Shown piece after piece: positions 46,818 to 56,948 of a stretch of 64,000 nucleotides of DNA. Both the position numbers and the translations under genes were made by a program. The number at the start of each line of letters is the position of its first letter. Within the stretch, counting starts at the first letter, position 1. The notes below the pieces were generated by a model. It was not told the origin of the DNA and ran no database searches. It saw nothing but the letters and a program-made list of their open reading frames with translations. Source of the DNA: Adiantum capillus-veneris (taxonomy: Eukaryota > Streptophyta > Polypodiopsida > Polypodiales > Pteridaceae); contig CM043970.1 of NCBI GenBank assembly GCA_014529385.2, positions 65,648,996 to 65,712,995 on the forward strand. The letters are read 5' to 3'.

Positions 46818-47070
46818 ACAATGCAGCATACACAAATATTATATTAACCCTTCACTTGGTCATTTTGTTGAGTACGCTTTCATTCATACATTTAAGGGTA
46901 GCACTAGTCACTAGGTAACCCTAGATGTAGCTCATGGCTTAAGTTCCATGCTAGGTCGGGTGCTGAGAACTCCTCCCATATGCTATCACTTTTGCAACTC
47001 TGATGTATATTAAAATTTTATACAAGTGTAAATTGTATAATTCTTGCGTAGACTCCTGGGGAGGGATACC
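46818..47070. repeat. Dispersed repeat, second copy, part 2
   Basis: Matches 12750-13010: cacttggtcattttgttgagtacg, ggtagcactagt, gagaactcctccc, and cctggggaggg at the end. Confidence 0.65.
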
Positions 47071-47089
47071 TGTCATGGACAAACCAAAA

Positions 47090-49375
47090 CTAGAACTTTG
47101 GGGCAAAAAATAGAAAACGTAGAGCAATTTAGAGAGATTTGAGAAAGTTTCAACAACATTTAAACAAGGTTCTCTTGCAAACTTATCTTGGATCCCATAT
47201 ATTCATGCCATATACATCACACATAATTGATCTTGCTCTGTTTGGATTGCTGCACTTCCAAAAATCAACAATTATAAAATACCACAGTGGCTTTTAGAGA
47301 GTCTTGGCCTTTCTTTGAAAACAAGGAGTTTTTAAGCAAACAAACTACATAAGCTATACATTTCTAATGTATTGAATTTGCATATTTGGTTTCAAGGCAA
47401 TTGTATACAAAAGAATTGAATTTTGGTACAAAAAGAGAAAAATACAGTGCAAGTCAGAGAGAACAATGTGTGCTTGTAAAAATGTCCAAACAACGATTTT
47501 GTATGTCCATGCCGTGTAAAACACACACACTATTGATGTTGCTTTGTCTGGATCGTTGCAAATCCAAAAGCATTGATGATGAAAAAATGCAGGTCATTGT
47601 CGAGAAAAACTGGCTTTCTCTAGTTTAACACTAGATCTATAATCGGACACTCAAATGTCCTGAGACACTAAAGTGTTCTATTTTTCTAGCAACTTGTCAT
47701 AATTATTTGGTGAATCTAGAAAAACATTTCATAGGTCACATTCATATCTTAGGTCATCTATGAGGTGAAGAACAAAGCCAAATTTTACTTTTGCCAAAAT
47801 TAATACCAAATTAAGATCATAATGATAAGTTTTAAGATGAAAAAATCATAAAAATTTAGTGCAGTTTTAACAAAAATTTTCATAAATTGAATATAGCTTC
47901 TTATCAAAATACGATTTTGCATAGATTTCAAGGTGTATGGATAGGAAAAAACTTATTATAGCAAGAAAGTGAGCTTCATAACCTAGGTATGGGACTAGAT
48001 TTTTGCCATAATCAAAAGACCAAAATCTTAAAAATGCTGACAAAGAGGTAAATTTTGGTCTTTCAATGCTTCTTTCATTAACTAGATGAGGCTATGGGAC
48101 AAAACCTAAGGTGTATAATGTATCTATAGGTCAAAACCCATCAACTAAGCATTTTTCAAGGGTTCAAACTCATAGGCATCTTTTAATTTAACCTCATTTA
48201 AAAAAAGTTGTAGTGCGTAATTTCTTGCAAAAAAAACATTGCTATGAAAACCTAATGAAAGTGTGTATATCAATCTCCCAATTGTGTCCATATGAGGCAT
48301 TTGTATACAAATAAGTGAGATGAACGAAAAAATCCAAAAGTGGACTTTATTTAAAGGCTTATCTTTGATAAATAAAAAATCATAATTACAACATGTGTAA
48401 TTTTTTGGATATGCCATGAATCACCAAATGTTTTTTGCATAACCATTAAAAATTATCACTTTATGTATTGGAGTCATAGATCTAGTATATATGCATCATA
48501 AGAAATATAAATTTAGATGAACGAAATGTTTTTGTGATCATTAATTGAATTTGTGAACGTTGCATATTTGACCCACAAGACTTTCTATAATTAATTTTAG
48601 TCACAAATGATTTTTTTCTCACATGACAATTGCAAAAATATGAAACAAATATATAAATAGTTACCACGGATTATTGCATGCATCCCGCTCATTTTTTTCT
48701 TAAGCTAGAGTACAATTTTAATAAAACAATTAATGTTGTGTTGCGTAGGTTCTTTTCATGAGTGTAGTTACTATTGAGGTTATGATCAAAAGTGAGGGAT
48801 TATAATTTCTATGAGTACTTTGAATAACATTTTCTAAGTTTGCAAAAGCATTTCTTGAGATTTGTTCTAAATTTTATGCACCATTATATTTAAATTCACA
48901 AAAAAAGGACACTAAAGTGTACTTTTTGGTACCAAACTAGTGTTAAGAGGATCAAAGAGTTTCTTTAGCAAATGAACTACACAAACTCTATATTTCTAAG
49001 AAAATGAACTACATAAACTTTATATTTGGAGTTTCAAAGCAGTTGAATGCTAAGAAACTCAAATTTTGGGTCCAAAGGAGAAAAACGTAGTGCAATTTAG
49101 AAAGAGTGGACAAAGCTTGCAACAATGTTTAGATAAAGTTGTCTTGCCAACTAAACTTAGATCTTGTATATCCATGCCATGTACAACACACACTATTGAT
49201 TTGCTCTATTTGGATCGCTACAACAACATCGATGGAAAAACGTAGATCATTTCAGAGAAGAAAGGGTTTTCTATGGATAAAAGGGAACAAAGATTTTCTT
49301 TTAGCAAATGAACTACAAATGTTGTATATTTCTAATGTAGTGAGAATGCATGTATGGTTTCAAAGCAGATAGAAT
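47090..49375. repeat. Three tandem units of about 330 bp, middle one split by a TIR element
   Basis: Units begin near 47090, 47400 and 49055. Each runs in the same order: a start like ttttgggtccaaaggagaaa, then tatccatgccatgtacaaca, then a Leu/Trp-like tttggatcgctac, then agcaaatgaactac and tatatttctaatg, then a ggtttcaa end. Unit 2 is interrupted at 47629-48942 by TIR copy C. The repeat end also occurs at about 12090-12150. This looks like a short satellite-like array or LTR-internal repeats. Confidence 0.7.
47629..48942. mobile_element. 1.3-kb TIR DNA transposon, copy C
   Basis: Ends are CACTAGATC and AAACTAGTG with TTAA on both sides (47625-47628, 48943-48946). The left end carries two subterminal motifs (GGACACTCAAATGTCC and GACACTAAAGTGT), the right end one (GGACACTAAAGTGT). 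Length 1314 bp, AT-rich, no transposase. Because it sits in one unit of a tandem array, the neighbouring unit shows the empty site: ctatggaTAAAagggaacaa against ctctagtTTAA/gaggatcaa here. Confidence 0.88.
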
Positions 49376-50125
49376 TATACCTTGGAACATATTTGCGATA
49401 ATTATACCAACACCCTAATTACGGTCGTATTTATGCTAGATTTTAAGACATTGACGTCTCAAGCATTGATGGGAAAACTTGTAATAGAATTCACATTGAG
49501 GAAAAGTGGGTGTAAAAGTTTCTTGTAACATTGCTAGGGAAGGCAAGCTATTAACCCCACCCGATGCACTCCACATGTTAAGAATTTCGAGTAACATTTT
49601 GTGTGAGTCAAGGCAAGGTAGAAGGAAACGTGAAAAGAACTTGCAGGGTGGCTTGCTCCAAAACCTCACTCCATTTCATCCCTGCGACGACTAAGATGAG
49701 CTAGAGCTGATGTGGATCTTTCATCTTGTGCAAATTGGCATATCAAAAAACCTCAATTTAAACTAGATTCAAATGAAAATAATATTTTCTTTGCATACGT
49801 GTGCGCCTTTTCTAACTATAGTGAAACTTTGTTTGTTTGTGTGTGTGTGTGTGTGTGTAAATGTGGTGAACATGTTGGTGTGTATGTGTGTGTGTATGTA
49901 ATGTGGTGAACATATCAATGTGTATATGTCAATTTGTGTTTGCATGTGTGATAGTGTATACATGCATATGTGTGTGTGTGTGTGTCTTTGTATGTGCAAG
50001 TGTGTGTGTGCGCGCACACACACATATGAGTGCATGGATAGGGGGAGGAGAGCGTTGACAACAAAGGGAGGCATGGCATTTTGTACCTTCAAAACAATCT
50101 CTCTCCTGAGTGTTAAATAGAAAAT
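49376..50125. other. Low-copy sequence with GT-rich microsatellites
   Basis: No gene recognised. (GT)n and mixed GT/AC runs occupy about 49830-50025, with two copies of gtggtgaacat. Confidence 0.5.
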
Positions 50126-50152
50126 CCCCCCCCCCCCCCCCCCCCCCCCCCC
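50126..50152. repeat. Poly-C tract, 27 bp
   Basis: Uninterrupted C run. Confidence 0.97.
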
Positions 50153-50489
50153 AAGATGATATCATTCTTGTGAGCATTGGTACAATGGTACCATATTTAA
50201 AATCTACATGAATATATACCAACACAAACATAGATAATACAGTTGATCACATCGATGCCTAAAAGTGCCACTTAGTCAGCATTGGTAAAGCCCTACCTCA
50301 ACACTAAAGGGCATGGGGTCTTTAATGAAGATCCCATCATGGGATCGACAACGATGAAGTGGACGCATGAGATAAAGTCGGCTATTTGATTTTACAAGGG
50401 CGTGTTTGAGTTTATTTATTTATTGTTCTAGTTTACTTTTGCCTGTATAAGTTCACTTTATAGCTTTGTGTTTAGGCTTTTGGGACACC

Positions 50490-50565
50490 AAAAGACCCGC
50501 ATCGTGAAGTTAGGCCATTGTGCTGCCACAACTTGGGTACCGGGTTCGAAACGGGGCTGCACATC
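50490..50565 (+). repeat. tRNA-related SINE-like unit
   Basis: A-box-like TTAGGCCATTGT (50510-50521) and B-box-like GGTTCGAAACG (50542-50552), spaced as in a pol III type 2 promoter. Confidence 0.45.
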
Positions 50566-50652
50566 AACTTGATTTTTGCTTCCTGTCCATCTCTGTCAAA
50601 ATTTGCACACGCAATTCGCCACAGTCGATCCCGTGATGGGGTCAGTAGGGAG

Positions 50653-51060
50653 TACCCAATTGTAGAAAATTAAAAATTGCTCTCATTAGTTTTAGAAGTA
50701 AAAGGAAAAGGGAAGGTGTGTGGTGGGGAGTGGGCTGAGCCAAACGCTGCGCAGGGCAGGCACGTCGTGCACGAGGTAGGAGGAGATGGGCATCACCATG
50801 AAAAGGCGTCCCGGCTCAGGCGAAGAAGGGACGCAAGGGTGATACCGGCTGGGGAAAATACAAAAAACAAAAAGAATCTGGCGTGGATGCCAATTCTGAT
50901 CGAAGGGAAGAAAGGAAAAGCAGAAGTCGATGCGGGGGGAGAGGGGGGGGGAGTGGGCAGCAGGGCGGTGGCATTAAACTTAGCAACAAGGCGGTGGCGT
51001 AGGTAGACGAGGGGGTGGGAAGGGGGTTTGAAATTTATTTTTTATTAATGTAAAGGTGTG
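50653..51060. other. GC-rich segment without a recognisable gene
   Basis: A 109-codon frame (50677-51003) is Gly/Arg/Lys-rich with no motif; composition explains it. I do not call a gene. Confidence 0.4.
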
Positions 51061-51074
51061 GTTTGATAACACCG

Positions 51075-51250
51075 AAAGTAGCTGGCTGAGGTGGTTAGCG
51101 CTGCGTTGTTTGGGCTGGTCCATCTGAGTTCGAATGTGCTCATTGACTATGGGTTTTGCTGCTCTGTATGAGCCAAGGCAAGAAATGGATTCGAATCTTG
51201 GATCTCCAAAGATTCGTGTACAATAAAATATAATGAAGACCCTTGGGCTT
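51075..51250 (+). repeat. tRNA-derived SINE-like element
   Basis: A box TGGCTGAGGTGG (51083-51094) fits the consensus well. The B box GAGTTCGAATG (51126-51136) follows at a suitable distance. An unrelated body of about 100 bp and an A/T-rich end near 51230-51250 follow. Confidence 0.6.
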
Positions 51251-51528
51251 TAAAATAACTCATGAAGTCGGCAATTTTCTAAAAAACTCGTTTATTCCAT
51301 TGGTTTAAAAATATGTATTTGTTGAGCGTCATTGCATGGAAGATCTTGCAATATGAAACAGCTTGGACTTTAGAATGAAGCCACTTTTATAATGAGAGTG
51401 GGAGAAACATGTGTAATGGGTTAAGAGTATGTTTCAAATATCATTTTTCTTTCTAATATATTCCACTTGGGTTTATTGTAAAAAAATAAGAAAGTTTGCC
51501 TGACCATAAACACACGCTCACCTAGACA

Positions 51529-51530
<2 letters not shown>

Positions 51531-51575
<45 letters not shown>

Positions 51576-51780
51576 TTTTCGACGAGGAAACCCAAGTGAC
51601 ATAGGGTACGAAGTCTTCCCTTTAGATAGCCAAGAACTTGGGGCCGGATCTTGAGGTACATTAACCAATGGTAGCATGTAGGAAAGTTAGAATTCGGCCT
51701 ATGCGTTCCTAAGGCCTTGAACCCAAGACATCCTATTCCCAAACCGTTTACTTTAACCACTTCACCTACACACATATGCT
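51531..51780 (-). repeat. tRNA-derived SINE-like element with (GA)n tail
   Basis: Minus strand: A box TAGGTGAAGTGGTTAAAG (51751-51768), B box GGGTTCAAGGC (51713-51723), then a body of about 140 bp and a GA-repeat tail (51531-51571 on +). A simple-repeat tail is common for plant SINEs. Confidence 0.55.
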
Positions 51781-52136
51781 ATACCATGTGGGGAGAGAGG
51801 TGCATGCTACTGGCATGTGGGATTGTCTAGGTTTAGTTTTGAGCTCGATATAGCTCTCAATCAAGTAGTGAAGGAGGTCTTCGAATTTGTCCCCTGCTCA
51901 TGCATGATTGATCCTCTATCTCGAATGGCACTGTGCCATTGAGAAGGGATCTATTGATAAGAATAGTCATCGCAAGTGTGGAGGCGATAGCAACCATCAC
52001 CTTGGATTGATGAACTAGGGGTGAAGAAGTGTGAACCAGGCATAGACTGCTTTAGCCTAGTCTAGTTAGGTACCCCTACTTCATTCAAACTTGCGACAAC
52101 TATTTTCAACCATCGATCCTCCATTGAGAACAACCA

Positions 52137-52175
<39 letters not shown>

Positions 52176-52391
52176 AAGTCCCCACCTTCTCTTTGTGTCA
52201 CTTATTATTCTTGTTAGGTGAGCCTTGAGGGTCTCTTGAGGGAAGTAGTCATAATGGACGAGACTTTTTGGTTGGAGTTGGAGATAGTGAAGGTCAAAGA
52301 TCCACCGCTACTCTTTTGATGCGCTGCACGTTGAGAGGTGGGTGGGTTGGTCATGAGCGTGGGATAGCGTGTGCCTGAGAGAGAGAGAGCA
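51781..52391. other. Upstream region of the plantacyanin gene
   Basis: Contains a C29A12 homopolymer pair at 52137-52177. The last 200 bp are likely promoter. No other gene seen. Confidence 0.5.
52137..52177. repeat. Poly-C (29) followed by poly-A (12)
   Basis: Two adjacent homopolymers about 215 bp before the candidate TATA box of the plantacyanin gene. Confidence 0.97.
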
Positions 52392-52398
52392 ATATAAG
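52392..52398 (+). promoter_or_regulatory. Candidate TATA box of the plantacyanin gene
   Basis: ATATAAG lies 105 bp before the ATG. A start site about 30 bp later would leave a 5' UTR of roughly 75-80 bp. Supported only by position and sequence. Confidence 0.4.
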
Positions 52399-52502
52399 CT
52401 CGTAGAAAGGCCGAGCTTCGAAGCAGAGAGCGGGAGTGTGTGTGAGTTGTAGGCAATCAAGAGAAGAGGAGATCATATCCAGGGGCTTGCATTGCAGCAT
52501 CA

Positions 52503-52722
52503 ATGGCGATGGCGATGCCGAGTCAGGGAAGATGCATTGCTGTGGGGCTTGTGTTGGCGATGGCATGCGCTCTCTGCATGCAGCAGCAGCAGGTTGAGGC
52601 TGCAGCGGCGAAGAAGCCCGTTCTGCACATGGTGGGCGGCTCGGGCGTGTGGACGGTTGCCCCCAAGGTCAGCTACAGCCGGTGGGCGGCCTCCAAGGTC
52701 TTCCGTGTGAACGACGTCGTCT
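52503..52722 (+). CDS. Plantacyanin (basic blue protein), exon 1
   Basis: Encodes residues 1-73 plus the first base of codon 74 of a small secreted type-1 copper protein. The ATG at 52503 (context caATGGCG) opens a signal peptide: hydrophobic AVGLVLAMACALC at about 13-25, with cleavage likely near VEA (33). The first part of the phytocyanin fold follows: VGGSGVWTV (44-52), then YSRWAASKVFRVNDVV (58-73). The alternative start at residue 3 or 5 is possible. The exon ends at TCT|GTAAGT, a strong 5' splice site in phase 1. In known phytocyanin genes the single intron falls at this same place, just before the (V/F)FxY strand. Plantacyanins act in the cell wall and extracellular matrix, with roles reported in pollen tube guidance and stress. 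Joined to exon 2, the frame is 140 codons plus stop. Confidence 0.9.
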
Positions 52723-53271
52723 GTAAGTGATCACTGCATTTTTCTTCCACTTTATTATATACACGCATTGCACAATCTACATCACTTGTGTGTCACGTCC
52801 TGAGTTCAAACCTTGTTGCATAGGTCTGTGAGATCTGTTGACGTCTGAAGTCCAAGATTCCTTCGATAGATTTTTGAGGGCTTTTGGGGATCGTTCCTAC
52901 GGTCTTTAGGGTATTGAGCATTGGCAACATTTGCAATATGATTTAGTGAGTGCCAAGCATGATTGAATTAAGATTGATATCGTCTTGTGGATTCAAGCGC
53001 TAGTGCCTATGTGGCGCTAACGAATGCCCTTGATTTGAAAGATCTCAAAATTTTAAGGGAATTTGATAGTGCCACATGGCCACTATCGCCCAAAAATTAT
53101 TACGATCTGATTGCAATTGGCCCTTACATTTATTCTCTAAAAGTGACTGTTTTCTCTAGCTATATGCATCTAGGTATATATGTATTGCACACTATATACA
53201 ACTCACTCAACCCCTTTGTAGTAGACTTAGGAAGTTTGCGCACGGTTATTAATGTTAATAAAAAAGAGGGT

Positions 53272-53545
53272 GGGAGATCCTTGCAGGCTCGCCTCTAGTT
53301 CTTAGCCCGCTCCTTGTCTCCCCCTTGTTTTCGGCTGCACAGGAGTGGATGCTCTCCTGCCACTCCTGTGAAGGGAAATCTGGTGGCCGGTTTGTGGTTC
53401 GCTCTTGGGGGAGATCCTTGCAGGCTCGCCTCTAATTCTTAGCTCGCTCCTTGTCCCCCCCTTGTTTTTGGTTGTACAGGAGTGGATGCTCTCCTGCCAC
53501 TCATGTGAAGGGAAATCTGGTGGCCGGTTTGTGGTTCGCTCTTGG
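53272..53545. repeat. 137-bp tandem duplication, two copies
   Basis: 53272-53408 and 53409-53545 both begin gggagatccttgcaggctcg and end ggttcgctcttgg. They differ at fewer than ten positions. Confidence 0.93.
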
Positions 53546-55110
53546 GCCCTAGGACATCGGCTCGGCAGGTGGTGGGTGAGGGACATGCGTCCGCTCCCAG
53601 GTGGCACCACTAGACGCTGGGTGGGCGGCATGATCCCATGGATGGTGCTTGCCCTTCATCAAAGGCTTGGTTCTCTTCTGGTGCTGTGGTGCTGATGCTT
53701 TTTGGTGATGGCTCTTCGGGGCCGGTGATAGAGACATGTGAGCTCCGCCCGTTTTCGACAATACCTTTGTACTGTAGATCAACTCAATGCTGGTTGGTGT
53801 CAAATAAGTTGGCCTGGTCTCATTCTGTGCCGATATGTCTTTTTGGATGGTCTTATCTCCTTGGTGGGGTGGCACCCATGTTAGCCATGAACTTTTGGTC
53901 ATAAACATCTTGTGGGCAACCTGTTTCGGGGTGGCAGTCCGGTGGGTTGGTGGCAACCCATGGATGAATTTGTGATCTATGTATTTGATGTGGTCTTGTC
54001 TATGTCTTGGAAGCTCCTTTTGTATCTTTGGCTCGTGCTGAGCACGGATGTGGTTGTATATTTTTTGGTGTTTATTATATCACCCACCTATTCAACAAGA
54101 TTTTTAGGGCTTTGGCCACTTCTCTACTTAGTACCACTTACTTACTTCGTCCAACTCAATTCATTATATGGAATCTTGCATGATTCCATTCAATCTTTCA
54201 CTTTGCTAAGCTCTAGAATGAAAATCAACACGCACTTCCTTGCTATTGAGCTCACGACCCCAACATCACAAACACATCGTTGAACTGAGTTAGGCTACTC
54301 GGACACAGTTGCTGCCACTAGTGTGAGAGCCTCAACATAAAAATACTTTGTTGCTCCCTCCCCCATGGCTCGATGTCATGCTTCACATCTGTGCAACACG
54401 TGGCAGTAGTAGTTTGATGTAACATAGCCTTGTGTTGTTGCCAAAAGCACCCCCTCAACAGATGACGTTGCCTTCGACAATTGTCTGGCTCCCTGCCACC
54501 ACCGAGTAGTCTTTGCCTTTTCCAAATGTGGGATATCTTGAAGTTATCCATGAACAAGAAACGTGTGCGACCCTACTTGAAATTTTTGATCTTGTGGCCG
54601 CCCAATACAAAATTTATGACCTATATGGGAATTGATTCCATATGTATCATATTTCAAGTCCATATCCGAAAAATCTTACGGTTTCTAAGCCATATTTCAA
54701 GCATCCAAATGCCCTCTCTATGACCCAAGGGAACTCACTAAGGGTGATTATATGGCAACATATGAGCATAAGGGAGGGCTATAATAGAAGGGACAAAAGG
54801 TGCATTTTGCAAGCATGGCTCCATACGTTGACACCTACAAATTTTGAGATTCACCTATAAATTTAAGTTTGAGGGTAACAAGTGATTAAATCACGAGGCC
54901 TGCCATGGGAATTTGACTGAGAGATCCATTTTTGAGTATCATATAACCACAAAGGAAATTGTTTACTGCTGGTAGTCAAATACAGTCTTGTGTGTACAAT
55001 TGTGAGTGTATGCGCTCCTGTCTTTGAATAATGCCCTACACAGAGCCTCGTCCCCTCATGGCGCGCGCAAGGGCACGGCACCCTTGCGCAGCCTAGTCCC
55101 CACTGTAGAT
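53546..55110. other. Intronic sequence without a recognised gene
   Basis: Short frames only. One stretch (54570-54760) reads in pieces like a protein on + but matches nothing I can name. Confidence 0.4.
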
Positions 55111-55114
55111 AAAA

Positions 55115-55115
55115 G

Positions 55116-55170
<55 letters not shown>

Positions 55171-55469
55171 TTCTAGGTGTCCCTATCTTGTGCAACATCT
55201 GCACCCGAGATGTCTCGGGCACAAGGCAGCCCATTGATGCAGACAAATGTGCATCCCTTGCCGTCACAGCTGCGACACATCCAATGGACGCCTGCACTTC
55301 CTCGCTAGAATTAACCCCCCCCTTCCTCCCGTCTGCAAAGGCGAGCTGTGTGTTACCTCCCGTGCCTTACCTGTTCCCCTGGCTGGAAGTCTCCGCATGC
55401 AAGTGGATTCTTGTTAGTGTAGAGAGAGGGAGGGAGAGATACCCTACAGACTATAACTCATCAAATGGG

Positions 55470-55508
<39 letters not shown>

Positions 55509-55530
55509 GTATGGCTGCACCTCTTCGAAT

Positions 55531-55564
<34 letters not shown>

Positions 55565-55936
55565 GCCTCTGCCCCACAAATTGCCTTCTATACTGCTCGC
55601 CTTGCCCTCGCACTCACGCTCTCCCCAACCCCACCCCTGGCTCCTCTGCCGGATGCTCACCACACCTGGTCAACCTTGTGTGCCACTGTCTAGCTCCGTC
55701 ATCTCCACCTTCAGAGCTATAACAGTACCCTCTGCTGCTTGCGACCTATCCCCATCACTAGCTCGACTACCACACTTTTTCATCACCGTCCTCCGTCTCC
55801 TCATGCCTTCCAATCACAACCCATCTCCCACTAACACCACCCTTCATGCCATAACTTGTTGTAGACCTGCACGCAATTGGTCGGCTGTCGATACCACCGC
55901 ATTCAGCCACTAATATATATATATATATATATATAA

Positions 55937-55977
<41 letters not shown>

Positions 55978-56079
55978 TCTAAACCGAACACTACAGCAGT
56001 GCTCTTTGTGTTGTACAACACGGGCGCAGGAAGGAGGTAGAGAGAGAGAGAGAAGAGAGAGCTAGCGAGCACAAGATGC

Positions 56080-56121
<42 letters not shown>

Positions 56122-56130
56122 ACCACCCTC
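55115..56130. repeat. Cluster of (GA)n tracts
   Basis: GA runs at about 55117-55168, 55471-55502, 55532-55561, 55938-55974, 56040-56063 and 56084-56120, with a (TA)n run at 55914-55935. Long frames across this part are products of the repeats. Confidence 0.9.
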
Positions 56131-56476
56131 TCTAAGATCCCCCGGTCTCCCGCTCTCCGTATGCTTCCCTTTGATTAATCCAAGGTTGAAAGATAGAGAG
56201 AGAAACTGCCAGAGACAAATTGAGCTGCCACATAAACACACACACAACACAACCGTCGAACACAGTTGGCAATTTTGAGAGATTCATGAGGTCTTATAGT
56301 GGGCCCGACCGGCAGTAGTTGGAAACTGCATACTACAGAGTACTCCACTCTTTAGCACAGCTACTGCAGCAGCTCCTGCCTTTAAAACCCCCATCCCTCT
56401 CAGCTTCCTTTGCAACTAATTAAACAGGCTCAGAAGTACTGCATATGCCGTCCCCCCTCCCTCCAAGTCGTCCACA

Positions 56477-56730
56477 ATGGTACAGCTCTTCAGCGTGCCC
56501 GCTTTTTTCATCATCTTCAGAGAGACCCTAAAGGCCTCCATCATCTTGTCAGTCATGCTAACGCTGATCAATAGGATAGTGGAGGATAGCGGCAGCAGGG
56601 CCCGGATGAAGAAAAAGTCTGGCTAGGCGTTTGGCAAGGGGTGGGGCTATCTATGGCGGCAGCCGCTATCTTTCTATCTCTGTACTGCACAGTGGCAAAG
56701 AAGGCATGGGGGAGCGCAAGCTCTCATCGG
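56477..56730 (+). pseudogene. FTR1: FTR1-type iron permease, N-terminal relict
   Basis: ATG 56477 opens MVQLFSVPAFFIIFRETLKA, then SIILSVMLTLINRIVEDSGS, ending at TAG 56624 after 49 codons. In a second frame from 56614 the similarity continues at once: KVWLGVWQGVGLSMAAAAIF, then LSLYCTVAKKAWGS. Together this follows the start of fungal and algal FTR1 (first transmembrane helix with REGLE motif, cytosolic loop, then Q-V-W-x-G and the second helix). FTR1 carries ferric iron across the plasma membrane with a multicopper oxidase. Two defects: a frame change in an A run near 56612, and the second Glu of the R-E-x-L-E motif reads Lys. Similarity ends near 56730. It lies inside the plantacyanin intron on the same strand. 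If the frame change were a sequence error, this could be a first exon. Confidence 0.65.
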
Positions 56731-56896
56731 GGGCTCGAGATCATGGACGTTCGGGAGCGTGATGAAATTCTGCACATGGCTAAGGGCAATGAGAATGGCA
56801 GCCATCGTCTTTCGGGAGGTCTCGACCTTGAGCTTCTTGCTGTCTTTGATCATCTGCCGTCTTAAACTGTCTGGCTGCAACACTTACAAGACGTAC

Positions 56897-56948
56897 GTGT
56901 GTGTGTGTGTGTGTGTGTGAGAGTGAGAGAGAGAGAGAGAGAGAGAGA
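56897..56948. repeat. (GT)n-(GA)n compound microsatellite
   Basis: GT run followed by GA run. The same GT-then-GA order occurs at 61239-61299, 61359-61437 and 63409-63491, and in the Ty3-type LTRs. Confidence 0.93.

Noticed and set aside
49830-50030. Repeated GT-rich units as a CRISPR-like array
   Set aside because: Simple dinucleotide repeats without regular unique spacers, in plant nuclear DNA.
50677-51006. GC-rich frame of 109 codons as a gene
   Set aside because: Gly/Arg/Lys-rich, no motif, no neighbouring exon signals.
54540-54860. Harbinger-type transposase fragment
   Set aside because: A few phrases in the translated pieces suggested it, but no catalytic motif or order could be established.
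55188-55913. Open frame of 241 codons on + in the GA-rich region
   Set aside because: The frame is kept open by GA repeats read as Arg-Glu. The rest is low complexity without a domain, and the frame lies inside the intron.
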